Assembly: GCA_021850705.1 (NCBI GenBank)
Contig: JAJZKU010000007.1
Coordinates: 1 to 40,354, forward strand
Length of the DNA: 40,354 bases
Reading direction: 5' to 3'
Source: Microcaldota archaeon
Lineage (GTDB): Archaea; Micrarchaeota; Micrarchaeia; Micrarchaeales; CABMGC01
In this document: piece by piece, positions 24,870 through 32,994 of the stretch
Layout: each line of letters starts with the position of its first letter
Position numbering within the stretch: the first letter of the stretch is position 1
Position numbers and translations under genes: made by a program
The notes under the pieces: model-generated
The model's input: the letters and a program-made list of their open reading frames with translations, nothing else
The model's database searches: none
Told to the model about the DNA's origin: nothing

Positions 24870-25125
24870 TCTTGGCACCTGCTGCTATGTCATTTACCGC
24901 TCCTGCAAATGCATCTGCTATCTCACTGTCACTTATCCTGAGCCTGCGCAGCTCTGAAAGTATGGCTCTCCTGTCCGCACCGCACAGTATCATTTTGTAG
25001 ATAAGCTCGCTTAGCCCTACCTCCGAAGAAGAATTCACATACGCAAGCAATGCTGCTCCTTCCTCGGGACCGCAAAGCCGCAAGATAATGCCATGAAGTT
25101 TGCCTGTGTCTACTTCCATCTCCAT
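24853..25125 (-). CDS. Small soluble protein, first gene of the ATPase operon
   Basis: A 90-aa protein of unknown family, acidic at the start (MEMEVDTGK) and helical after it, with two cysteines (LRLCGPEEG, ILCGADRRA) and an Ala-rich end. The segment GADRRAILSELRRLRISDSEI looks like a helical hairpin. ATG 25125 is preferred, giving a near-leaderless transcript, because a TATA-like stretch (25145-25155) lies 20-30 bp upstream. ATG 25119 is possible, and a longer form from 25158 would run through the promoter. The 3' end overlaps the next gene by 17 bases. Confidence 0.62.
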   Translation of the reverse strand: MEMEVDTGKLHGIILRLCGPEEGAALLAYVNSSSEVGLSELIYKMILCGADRRAILSELRRLRISDSEIADAFAGAVNDIAAGAKNEKAE

Positions 25126-25328
25126 CCGATCAGCTTGTTTATTTAAGTATAATATCATGTACTATAATATATAAACATTTCTTTTATGTTAAGAATTTAA
25201 TATGTTAAGCCGTCCGAATTATGTACCGTCACACCTGCATCAGGATAATGATGCGTGAACTGGAAAGAAACCCCTTTAGAGCAAGCTTTTTATTCCTTAA
25301 ATCATAGTAATTTTTGGCGATCAGGAAC
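25126..25328. promoter_or_regulatory. Divergent promoter region, ATPase operon / smc
   Basis: A 203-bp gap without a supported gene. On the minus strand ATATTATACTT (25145-25155) lies 20-30 bp before the operon's first ATG. On the plus strand CTTTTTATTCCTTAAATC lies about 25-45 bp before the smc ATG, with GGCGAT and AGGA close to the start. Further AT-rich sequence (25160-25200) has no clear assignment. Confidence 0.45.
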
Positions 25329-28300
25329 ATGTTACATCTAAAATCACTCACTATACACAGGTTCAAGTCATTCAAGCATGCAGAGCTTCTTTTCAACGAT
25401 GGATTTACCTGCATAGTGGGACGCAACGGTTCTGGCAAGTCAACAATATTCGATGCGCTTACGTTCGGCCTTGGGGTTACGTCGAAGAAGAGGCTGAGGG
25501 TAAACAGCATGAAGGACCTCCTGTCCGATTCATTGAAGGAGAAAAAGGGGCTGCACACCGCTTATGTCAAGCTCACCTTTACAGGGGATGAGAACGTAGA
25601 GGTGGCAAGATATATACGATCCGATGGAAAGCATGCGTACCGGGTCAACGGCAAGAGAATGAAGAAAGGAGACGTGATGGAACTCCTTGCGAAGCATGGA
25701 ATAAAATCAGATTACACTAATACGATGCTGCAGGGAGAGATAAACCGTGTTATAGAGATGAATCCTAAGGAGAGGAGGGAGCTCATAGACATAGCCTCAG
25801 GCATACAGGAGTTTGACATCAAGAAAGATGAGAGCCTTAAGGAGCTTGACAAGGTGGATCAGAAGATTTCCGAGGCAAGAGTCTCTCTGAATGAGAGGAC
25901 AGGATTCCTGAGGGAGCTCGGCAAGGAGAAGGAGGTTGCGGAATCTTATCTTAATTACAATAAGAGGTTCAAATCCTTAAGGTACAGCCTGCTTTCAATG
26001 AAGAAAGACGCACTGCAGATGTCCTACGATGATGCAGGCAGAAAGATTACAGTTATAGAGCAGAGGAAGAACGGGCTTAGGCAGAAGTATGAGGATATGA
26101 GCAAGAAGATAGAGCAGCTCAATGATGAGAGGCAGAAGTTAATATCCGAAATGAATGAGCGCACTGCTTCTTCTGGAGAGAGGAGCAAGAAGCTGGAGCT
26201 CTCTGCGGCAGAACTGGCAAAGGTGAAGGCAGAGCTTTCAAACGGGGAGCAGCAGATAGTCCAGTGCAATTCGGATATAACTGCTCTCGAGACTGAACGC
26301 AAAGGGATATCGGAGAAGATGACTGCCAATTCAAAGGAGATAGAAGGGCTTAAGGAAGATGAGAATGCGTATGCAAAGGTTGTCTCTGAACTTGATTATC
26401 TTGGAATCGCCGATGAGAAAGCGGATGAGATACGCCTGATAAACCAGAGGATACTCGAGCTGAGCGGCAGGCTTATGCAGGAGCAGGAGCATATATCCAG
26501 GATAGGTGCGGATAAATCCGCAATGCTCGACAGGAAGGAATTCTACAAGAAGCAGGCTGATGAGGTATCCAAGAGTACGGTGAGTCTTGTCTCTGAGATG
26601 AACGGGCTTGGCAAGCGCGTTCCGGAGATAGAGGCACGGCTGAAGGAGATAGAGATTGAGCTGAAGAAGCTTGACTCTGAATCGAAAGGTCTTTCCGCAA
26701 CAATAGAGAGGGCCGACGAGAAGCTTATAGAGCTGAGGGAGCAGAGGTCGTACGCAAGGCAGAGGAACAGCCAGCTTGAGACCAGACTCACGTCTGCCTT
26801 CAAGGAGAAGGACGGTTTCTATGGAAAGGCTGCTTCGTTATGCACTTATGAGCTTGAGCACTCCGCAGCGATAGAGGCTGCAGCAGGAGCGAGGATGGAG
26901 TACTTCGTAGTAGATGACATTGACGTTGCAAACAGGATAATAGAATACGTAAAGAGGAACAGCCTTGGCAGAGCCACCTTCATACCGCTTAAAGAGATAA
27001 AGACAATCGTGCAGAAGGAAGATGAGAGTATGGAGAGGCTTGTCGATCTGGTAAAGTTCGACAAGAAGTTCGGAAGGGCTTTCGAGTACATATTCGAGGA
27101 TACCTTCCTTGCCGAGAGCGTCGCACAGATAAAGAAGAAGGGAATAGGAAGGCACAGGTATGTCACAATTGATGGAGAGCTTGTAGAGCGCTCAGGCATA
27201 ATAAGCGGAGGATCAGGTTATGGGAAGGTATCGGTAAGGACAATAGACATGAGTATAGAGAAGTTTGAGGCTGAGAAAAGAGCTGCACGTGAAGCGATAG
27301 ATGCTATTTCAGGAAAGCTGTTTGATTCAAGGAAGGAGAAGATGCTCCTGGAGAGCGAACTCAAGTCGATAAATGAGAGGACAGGCAGGCTTTCCTCTGA
27401 GATAGCGATAGCTGAGAAGAAGCTCAACGATTCTGTTGCTGCAGCGAAGGAGATAGAGGTCAAATCGGCAGATATGGAGAAGAGCATACAGGAGATGGAC
27501 AGGGCAAAGCTTGAGACGGCTATGGAGATAGAGAGATTAAAGGCAAAACTGGCCTCTGCGGAGAAGGGCAAGAAGGGCAGGGGGGCGATGGAGGAGGAGA
27601 GAAAGAGGCTGGATGAGGCACGTTCAAACCTCGACAAGGCAAGGATAAGGATCGCAGAGCTTTCCAAAGAGAACCAGATGATAGGGGAGAGGGATGCCAG
27701 TATAACTTCGTCCATAAAGAAGAGGAATAGTGAGATAGAAAAGAGCAGGAAGGAGATAAAGGAGCTTACGCTTAGGAAGCAGGTCCTTGAGGATTCAAGA
27801 AAGATGATAGAGGAAGAGATAAAGAACAGCAGCAGTGTCACTTCAAAAGCTTATGAGAAGATGCAGAAGATGGAGGCGGAGCTCCAGAAGATGGGCATCG
27901 AGAATGGCAAGACCTCCGCGGAGCTCTCAGGTGCGGAGAGGGAGCTCAATGAACTCAGCATAGTAAGAGGGCAGACAGAGACGAGATTGAGCGATATAAA
28001 GGCAGAATTTGCCTCATATGAAGGAGAGATAGAGATAATAGATGGAAGACTGGAGGATATGGAAGCCGAGGCGAACCTTCTGAACCTTAAGATAAAGGAA
28101 CTGGGAAATGTCAACCTTAAGGCCCCCGAGATATATGAGCTTAAGAAGAAGGAGGTTGACGAGGCAGATGCAAAGGTGCTTACGCTTGAGGCTGAGAAGG
28201 AAGCCGTTCTTAACATGATAAACGAGATAGAGTCAAAGAAACTGCAGATATTCATGGATACGTTCAACGATGTGAGCAAGAATTTCACGAAGCTGCATAA

Positions 28301-28706
28301 GCACATATCTGAGGTAAAGGATGCGACCCTTAAGCTGAGCGACATGTCGAATCCGTTGCAGAGCGGGCTTGAGATATCGATAAAAGAAGCTGGCGCATCC
28401 AGATCGGTGATGCAGTTGTCGGGAGGGGAGAAGGCCTTTGCAGTGCTGGTATTGATCTTTGCGATATTCACAAGGAATCCTTCAAGGATATATGTATTTG
28501 ACGAGGTTGACTCTGCTCTTGATAAGGACAATTCAAGGCTGCTCTCCAAACTGATAAAGGATATGTCAAAGAATGCGCAGTTCGTAGTCGTAAGCCATAA
28601 CGACTCACTAGTAGTGGAGGCAGACGCCGCAGTAGGTGTAATAAAGGATTCTGCAGAATCAAATGTAGTAGGAGTCGAGATAGCGGAATTGACAAGAGGC
28701 AGATGA
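25329..28706 (+). CDS. smc: Chromosome segregation SMC ATPase
   Basis: A 1125-aa SMC that would form the core of archaeal condensin. The N-terminal head begins HLKSLTIHRFKSFKHA and has Walker A GRNGSGKST at 31-39, then QGEINRVIEMNPKERRELID. A coiled coil of about 300 residues leads to a hinge at about 495-630 with its glycine-rich GIISGGSGYG. The coil then returns to the C-terminal head with signature LSGGEKAFA (from 1030) and Walker B VFDEVDSALD (Asp1058-Glu1059). The ATG at 25329 is chosen over a TTG at 25314. No scpA or scpB lies next to it. Its stop overlaps the signal peptidase start by four bases. Confidence 0.96.
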   Translation: MLHLKSLTIHRFKSFKHAELLFNDGFTCIVGRNGSGKSTIFDALTFGLGVTSKKRLRVNSMKDLLSDSLKEKKGLHTAYVKLTFTGDENVEVARYIRSDGKHAYRVNGKRMKKGDVMELLAKHGIKSDYTNTMLQGEINRVIEMNPKERRELIDIASGIQEFDIKKDESLKELDKVDQKISEARVSLNERTGFLRELGKEKEVAESYLNYNKRFKSLRYSLLSMKKDALQMSYDDAGRKITVIEQRKNGLRQKYEDMSKKIEQLNDERQKLISEMNERTASSGERSKKLELSAAELAKVKAELSNGEQQIVQCNSDITALETERKGISEKMTANSKEIEGLKEDENAYAKVVSELDYLGIADEKADEIRLINQRILELSGRLMQEQEHISRIGADKSAMLDRKEFYKKQADEVSKSTVSLVSEMNGLGKRVPEIEARLKEIEIELKKLDSESKGLSATIERADEKLIELREQRSYARQRNSQLETRLTSAFKEKDGFYGKAASLCTYELEHSAAIEAAAGARMEYFVVDDIDVANRIIEYVKRNSLGRATFIPLKEIKTIVQKEDESMERLVDLVKFDKKFGRAFEYIFEDTFLAESVAQIKKKGIGRHRYVTIDGELVERSGIISGGSGYGKVSVRTIDMSIEKFEAEKRAAREAIDAISGKLFDSRKEKMLLESELKSINERTGRLSSEIAIAEKKLNDSVAAAKEIEVKSADMEKSIQEMDRAKLETAMEIERLKAKLASAEKGKKGRGAMEEERKRLDEARSNLDKARIRIAELSKENQMIGERDASITSSIKKRNSEIEKSRKEIKELTLRKQVLEDSRKMIEEEIKNSSSVTSKAYEKMQKMEAELQKMGIENGKTSAELSGAERELNELSIVRGQTETRLSDIKAEFASYEGEIEIIDGRLEDMEAEANLLNLKIKELGNVNLKAPEIYELKKKEVDEADAKVLTLEAEKEAVLNMINEIESKKLQIFMDTFNDVSKNFTKLHKHISEVKDATLKLSDMSNPLQSGLEISIKEAGASRSVMQLSGGEKAFAVLVLIFAIFTRNPSRIYVFDEVDSALDKDNSRLLSKLIKDMSKNAQFVVVSHNDSLVVEADAAVGVIKDSAESNVVGVEIAELTRGR

Positions 28707-29722
28707 GTATTTTGAAGAAGGAAAAGGAGAAGCATGACTATGTAAGCTGGTTACTTTATGCACTGTTGGTAGTTGCAGTAGTTGCTTACGCATTTACAAG
28801 CATTGTGTTAATAGGCATAGGGGCTTTTGCGCTAGTAGTCATAATACTGATGTATGAGTTCAGGCAGAGTGTTAAGGAAGAGGGAGCAAAGGGCACAGTA
28901 GTTGATGTGGCAAAGGCTCTTGCAGTAGTAGCTGTCATATGGTTGGTGCTGATATTGGTGCTCGGCACTACGCAACCCGTAAACGTCGTGGCAAGCTGCA
29001 GCATGCTGCCTGTGCTGAATAGGGGAGATCTTGTCTTCCTCCATGGAATAAGCAATATGTCATCATTCCTTCAGAGCAACCATATACCTGTAATAAACAT
29101 TAGCCAGAGCCAATTCAACAGCATGGAAGGAAACATGAACAGCGAATTCCTTGCATACTTCGCATATGCAAAGGCAGACCATTCAGATATAGGATATATA
29201 GGCAACTTCAATAATTCCGCTTATGGCATAGGACTGTACAACACCCGCTGTATAGATTATTACTCGAATTTGTCAGAGCCTACGGAATACGCTAGATGCG
29301 CAGTTCCCGCAGGTTACCAGAGCCGTAATCTGATAAGGTACAATTATTCCATGGGCAAGGCGGTAATAAACGGTATCACTGAGAATGCGGTCTATACCTC
29401 TTCGATAACCATAGCAAACCATACTGTGATAGAGAACTACTCCAACCCGATAATCATTTATCAGACAACGCCTTCTGATTACTTCAGCGGGGATATAATA
29501 CACAGGGTTGTCGCTGCACTGAATGTCAATGGTTCCTATTATATACTTACAAAAGGAGACAACAATCCTGGCCTTGATATGGAATTCGGCAATTACCCTA
29601 TAAACCAGAGCAGCGTTATAGGATATGATATTGCAACCGTACCACTCATAGGCTATCTGAAACTGATACTGAGCGGGCAGCTTGGGGCAGTAGCAGGATG
29701 CAACCAGACAATGCTCAGGTAA
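28703..29722 (+). CDS. Signal peptidase I, archaeal Ser-His-Asp type, with large insertion
   Basis: A 339-aa membrane protease that would remove signal peptides from exported proteins. Three hydrophobic helices occupy about 15-95. The catalytic serine is Ser100 in SCSMLPVLNRGDLVFL, the histidine is His267 in GDIIHRVV, and the aspartate is Asp286 in TKGDNNPG, matching archaeal/ER Sec11 enzymes that use His instead of Lys. About 165 residues separate Ser and His, where Sec11-type enzymes have about 40-60; the added part is rich in Asn, Tyr and Ser and carries several N-x-S/T sequons. Coupled to smc by ATGA. Confidence 0.92.
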   Translation: MSILKKEKEKHDYVSWLLYALLVVAVVAYAFTSIVLIGIGAFALVVIILMYEFRQSVKEEGAKGTVVDVAKALAVVAVIWLVLILVLGTTQPVNVVASCSMLPVLNRGDLVFLHGISNMSSFLQSNHIPVINISQSQFNSMEGNMNSEFLAYFAYAKADHSDIGYIGNFNNSAYGIGLYNTRCIDYYSNLSEPTEYARCAVPAGYQSRNLIRYNYSMGKAVINGITENAVYTSSITIANHTVIENYSNPIIIYQTTPSDYFSGDIIHRVVAALNVNGSYYILTKGDNNPGLDMEFGNYPINQSSVIGYDIATVPLIGYLKLILSGQLGAVAGCNQTMLR

Positions 29723-29726
29723 TTAT

Positions 29727-29981
29727 ATGAAGATAATATTTGAAGAAGGAAAAATATGGGCGAAGACAGAGCATGGCGAGGCGGAGTTGGACTACAGGAT
29801 AAAGGATAATTACATGATAATATACCATACAGGCACTCCTGAAGAGGATAGGGGAAAGGGCATAGCCGAGGAACTCACTGACAAGGCTTTCGAATTTGCC
29901 AAGAAGAAGGGATTAAGGATAATGCCTGCATGCCCCTATACACAGTATTACATAAAGAAGAAAAAGATAACCGAATACTGA
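29727..29981 (+). CDS. Small GNAT-family N-acetyltransferase (YidJ-like)
   Basis: An 84-aa minimal acetyltransferase-like protein. The acetyl-CoA loop motif is present as TPEEDRGKGIAEELT (R/Q-x-x-G-x-G/A), followed by the FAKKKGLRIMPACPYTQYYI segment typical of the short YidJ/Gcn5-related group, and it ends with a lysine-rich IKKKKITEY. The N-terminal strands contain AELDYRI and MIIYHTGT. It starts four bases after the signal peptidase stop, with AGGTAAT upstream. The substrate is unknown. Confidence 0.85.
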   Translation: MKIIFEEGKIWAKTEHGEAELDYRIKDNYMIIYHTGTPEEDRGKGIAEELTDKAFEFAKKKGLRIMPACPYTQYYIKKKKITEY

Positions 29982-29995
29982 TCTTGAGATACTAA

Positions 29996-30628
29996 CTACT
30001 CTTCAAATATGGACCTTAGAGCTTCTAACAGTTTGGGATCCAGAGTCTGCTTCTTCCGCAGATATGCCTTTCTTGCAGCATCGAACCTTATTGCAGGTAT
30101 CATTATAGCATCATTTCTTTTCTTATTTGCCGTATTTTCCGTCATTATTCTCCCTTCATCCTGCGCGTATACTATCACAGGTGCTTCTGCCATCGGTTGC
30201 CTTACACCGCTCATGCTCGTTATGCCTCCGTGCTTAGACGTCTTCCACATGTCTATGGTGATAGGGCCGTTTCCCTGATGGAAGTATACTCTCCTGTTAA
30301 AAGGCAGGTTATCAAGCTCTTCTGTCCATTGCATCGATACGAAACGTAATTTCTTACTTTTGCCGTCAATGTCTATAGCATAATAGCCGTTTAGGTTGGT
30401 GCCTATTGCCCCTGTCCAGAACCATATGTAACTGTTTTGACTGTAGAAGCTGGTTCTTTCCAGAGCCATCAGGAAACGCTCATTGTCAAGCTGGTCCACG
30501 AGCCTCTCTGGAGTGATAAGTTTGGTCCTTTTTTTCTCTGCGAGCAGGTATGAACTGAAGTAGTTTGATGACTTTTCCACTACTACAGGTGTTGATACAT
30601 CGCTCTCGGCGTCCTTGTTTTTCAGCAT
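29996..30628 (-). CDS. Hypothetical soluble protein
   Basis: A 210-aa protein that I do not recognise. It lacks a signal peptide and membrane helices. The central part is beta-rich and aromatic (YIWFWTGAIGTNLNGYYAIDIDG, then RFVSMQWTEELD and RRVYFHQGNGPITIDMW). The ends are charged and helical (ERLVDQLDNERFLMALERT; DPKLLEALRSIFEE). It stands alone between a convergent GNAT gene and a divergent secreted-protein gene, and AT-rich sequence (TTATTAAAAATATAAGG) lies within 30 bp upstream of the ATG. Confidence 0.72.
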   Translation of the reverse strand: MLKNKDAESDVSTPVVVEKSSNYFSSYLLAEKKRTKLITPERLVDQLDNERFLMALERTSFYSQNSYIWFWTGAIGTNLNGYYAIDIDGKSKKLRFVSMQWTEELDNLPFNRRVYFHQGNGPITIDMWKTSKHGGITSMSGVRQPMAEAPVIVYAQDEGRIMTENTANKKRNDAIMIPAIRFDAARKAYLRKKQTLDPKLLEALRSIFEE

Positions 30629-30691
30629 AAAATCCTTATATTTTTAATAAAATGACCTCATATATAAAGAATACAGACCTCTCTGATATAG

Positions 30692-30701
30692 ATTTATAAA
30701 G
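30692..30701 (+). promoter_or_regulatory. TATA-like box for the secreted glycoprotein gene
   Basis: ATTTATAAAG ends 22 bp before the ATG at 30724, which would give a transcript with essentially no leader. A second AT-rich run, ACTTATAAAT, touches the ATG and is too close to act as its TATA box. Confidence 0.5.
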
Positions 30702-30723
30702 TCCAATTGGTAGACTTATAAAT

Positions 30724-31500
30724 ATGCACAGATTGGCCGGCTACATACTGCTCGCATCTGCCTTGAGTTCCGTCTTCCTATTTGCAAGTGCCAGCGCGTA
30801 TTTCAACATGACATATGTCAATACAACGGTTATACTTTACAAGAATACCAGCGCCCATGTTGTAGAATCGTTCACGATATTCATGTCTAATTCTTCTATT
30901 TCACAGTATAACCAGGACAGGAAGGCAATAAATCTGACACTCAGCGAGTGGCAGCATGCGTTGAGCAACGATTACCTGATGGAGCACATAATAAATCCTA
31001 AAGGCAGCATACGGGACGTAACCTTCCTTCCGGGTCCGATAGGCTATACTAACAATTACGGAGGAACTGCGATAATAACGCTTGATTACTGGGTGAATAA
31101 TGTAACCAACGTGCAAAATATTGCACCTAGGGAGTTTGAATATACCTTCAACGATTCGGTGCTTAATTTCCAGCATACCTCAAGCGGAGAGGATCTTCCC
31201 CCTGAAACCAGATTCAACATAATAATACCCAAGGGAACTGATGCGATATCTGTTTATCCGTCTCCGGATTTCCCTAATCCAAGCTTCACGGGCAATTATA
31301 CAGGGCATGTGCTCTTCTCGTGGTTTGAGAGCGAGCCTTTGAACAAGTTTACCTTTGCGTATACGCAGCAGCAATCAATGCAGGCAGAAGTATTGGCATA
31401 TTTCAGCGGAATTTACTACGGCTACACTGTGGAGATATATCTGGCGATATTGGTCGTTGCAGCTGCTGTCGGAATTTACGCATACAGGAAGCTGAAATAA
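30724..31500 (+). CDS. Secreted, C-terminally anchored glycoprotein
   Basis: A 258-aa exported protein. The N-terminal helix (LAGYILLASALSSVFLFASASA) is a good signal peptide with cleavage likely after ASA near residue 26. The ectodomain is beta-rich, with sequons such as NMT, NTT, NTS, NSS, NLT, NVT, NDS and NYT. A single helix (YLAILVVAAAVGIYAY) at about 236-252 is followed by RKLK, so the C-terminus faces the cytoplasm. No family is recognised. The layout matches archaeal surface proteins that are substrates of signal peptidase, which is encoded about 1 kb upstream. Confidence 0.75.
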   Translation: MHRLAGYILLASALSSVFLFASASAYFNMTYVNTTVILYKNTSAHVVESFTIFMSNSSISQYNQDRKAINLTLSEWQHALSNDYLMEHIINPKGSIRDVTFLPGPIGYTNNYGGTAIITLDYWVNNVTNVQNIAPREFEYTFNDSVLNFQHTSSGEDLPPETRFNIIIPKGTDAISVYPSPDFPNPSFTGNYTGHVLFSWFESEPLNKFTFAYTQQQSMQAEVLAYFSGIYYGYTVEIYLAILVVAAAVGIYAYRKLK

Positions 31501-31509
31501 GGTGTGTTT

Positions 31510-32994
31510 TTGCATAATTATGAGATTAAGGTGCTTCGATTATTGGTAAGGACGGGAAGCGCATCGCTTACAGAGCTTGAGAAGCACACAGAGCTTAGCA
31601 GGGATCAGGTTCTCTGGGCCCTTCATGGTCTTGAGGATAAAGGTTTTGTAAAACTTCATTACAAGGAAGAGCGCAGGATAATCCTTACTGCTGAAGGGAA
31701 GAAGTATGCTGAAAGCGGACTTCCTGAAAGCAGACTGCTTCAACGAATAAGTAAGTCTGAGGTGAAGACAGCATCGCTAAGCAGCAATGAGGATAAGATA
31801 GGACTGCAATGGCTCATGAGGAAGAGGCTTGCGCAGGTGGATAATGGCGCTTTGAAGATAACAAGTACGGGAGAGAGTGCTTTGAAGAAGGAATTCCCTG
31901 AAGAGCGTCTGCTACGGGCAATAGGAAAGGATGATCATGGCAAACTTGCTTCGGAACATAGAGAGGAATTGGATACCCTGAAGAGAAGAGGGCTTCTGGA
32001 TATCGAGAATGTAACTGAATTCGAAAAGGCGGAGATAACGCAGAAGGGAAAGGAAGCTTCCAAGAATTCATCTGAAAACACTGATGAGATAGGCAGCATA
32101 GACCGTGAGATGATTGCCAAGATGGGCTGGAAGGGCAGGAAGTTCTCCGAATATGACGTATCTGCAAAGGTGGACCGCGAGTTTGCTGCAAAAAGGCACG
32201 TGTTGAAACAGACGATTGACAGGATAAAGGATGTTTATATGTCGATGGGCTTCAAGGAGATATCGGGCCCGACAATAGATTCGGCCTTCTGGGTATTTGA
32301 CTCCCTCTTCGTTCCGCAGGATCACCCTGCAAGGGATAAGCAGGATACCTTCTTCCTGGAAAACCCGAAGGATATGGAGATAGAGGAGAAAGACTATGCC
32401 AAAAGGATAAAGGAAGAACATGAAAGGTCATGGAAATATGATTGGGATATCGATAAGGCAAGACAGAGCGTCCTTAGGACACATACTACAAGCGTATCTG
32501 CAAGATTCGTCCAGGAGGCGGTTGCAAAGATAGTCTCGGAGGAGAGCGATGAAGCACTACCGTTAAAGGCCTTCTCCCTTGGCAGACTGTTCAGGAATGA
32601 GAATATCGATTACAGGCACCTTGCGGATTTCTACCAGCATGACGGCGTAATAATAGGGAAGGACCTTACCATGGCAAATCTTTTTGATACTCTGATAAAG
32701 ATATATGCAAAACTCGGGATAAAGATAAAGTTCAAGCCATCATACTTCCCGTTCGTAGAGCCTGCTGCAGAGTTCTATGGCTACTCTGACGTAACTGATG
32801 AATGGGTAGAGTTAGGAGGTTCAGGGATAATGAGGAGCGAGGTGACAGGGATTGCAAGAAGCAAGATAAGCGTTCTTGCCTGGGGAGCGGGAGTGGAACG
32901 CGTACTGCTTATGAGCAAGGACAATGGCATAAAGTCCATAGCAGAGCTCTACAACAACGGGATAGGTTTTGCAAGGAATATGAGGTCTGTGTAG
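31510..32994 (+). CDS. pheS: Phenylalanyl-tRNA synthetase alpha subunit
   Basis: A 494-aa class II catalytic subunit of archaeal type. The N-terminal 200 residues are winged-helix/helical tRNA-binding repeats (SLTELEKHTELSRDQVLW). The catalytic domain shows motif 1 around GFKEISGPTIDSAFWVFD, motif 2 GRLFRNENIDYRH, and motif 3 GAGVERVLL, with FKPSYFPFVEPAAEFYGY between them. The start is uncertain: GGTG at 31501-31504 fits as a ribosome-binding site for a TTG at 31510, whereas a GTG at 31504 would overlap it. pheT follows without a gap. Confidence 0.93.
   Translation: MHNYEIKVLRLLVRTGSASLTELEKHTELSRDQVLWALHGLEDKGFVKLHYKEERRIILTAEGKKYAESGLPESRLLQRISKSEVKTASLSSNEDKIGLQWLMRKRLAQVDNGALKITSTGESALKKEFPEERLLRAIGKDDHGKLASEHREELDTLKRRGLLDIENVTEFEKAEITQKGKEASKNSSENTDEIGSIDREMIAKMGWKGRKFSEYDVSAKVDREFAAKRHVLKQTIDRIKDVYMSMGFKEISGPTIDSAFWVFDSLFVPQDHPARDKQDTFFLENPKDMEIEEKDYAKRIKEEHERSWKYDWDIDKARQSVLRTHTTSVSARFVQEAVAKIVSEESDEALPLKAFSLGRLFRNENIDYRHLADFYQHDGVIIGKDLTMANLFDTLIKIYAKLGIKIKFKPSYFPFVEPAAEFYGYSDVTDEWVELGGSGIMRSEVTGIARSKISVLAWGAGVERVLLMSKDNGIKSIAELYNNGIGFARNMRSV

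Noticed and set aside
25248-25307. 19-codon plus-strand frame just before smc
   Set aside because: It spans the probable smc promoter and has no independent support.
26024-28735. Long minus-strand open frames opposite smc (for example 27218-27841 and 27851-28735)
   Set aside because: Ser/Phe/Leu-rich translations that mirror the Lys/Glu/Arg-rich coiled coil; no start signals or domains.
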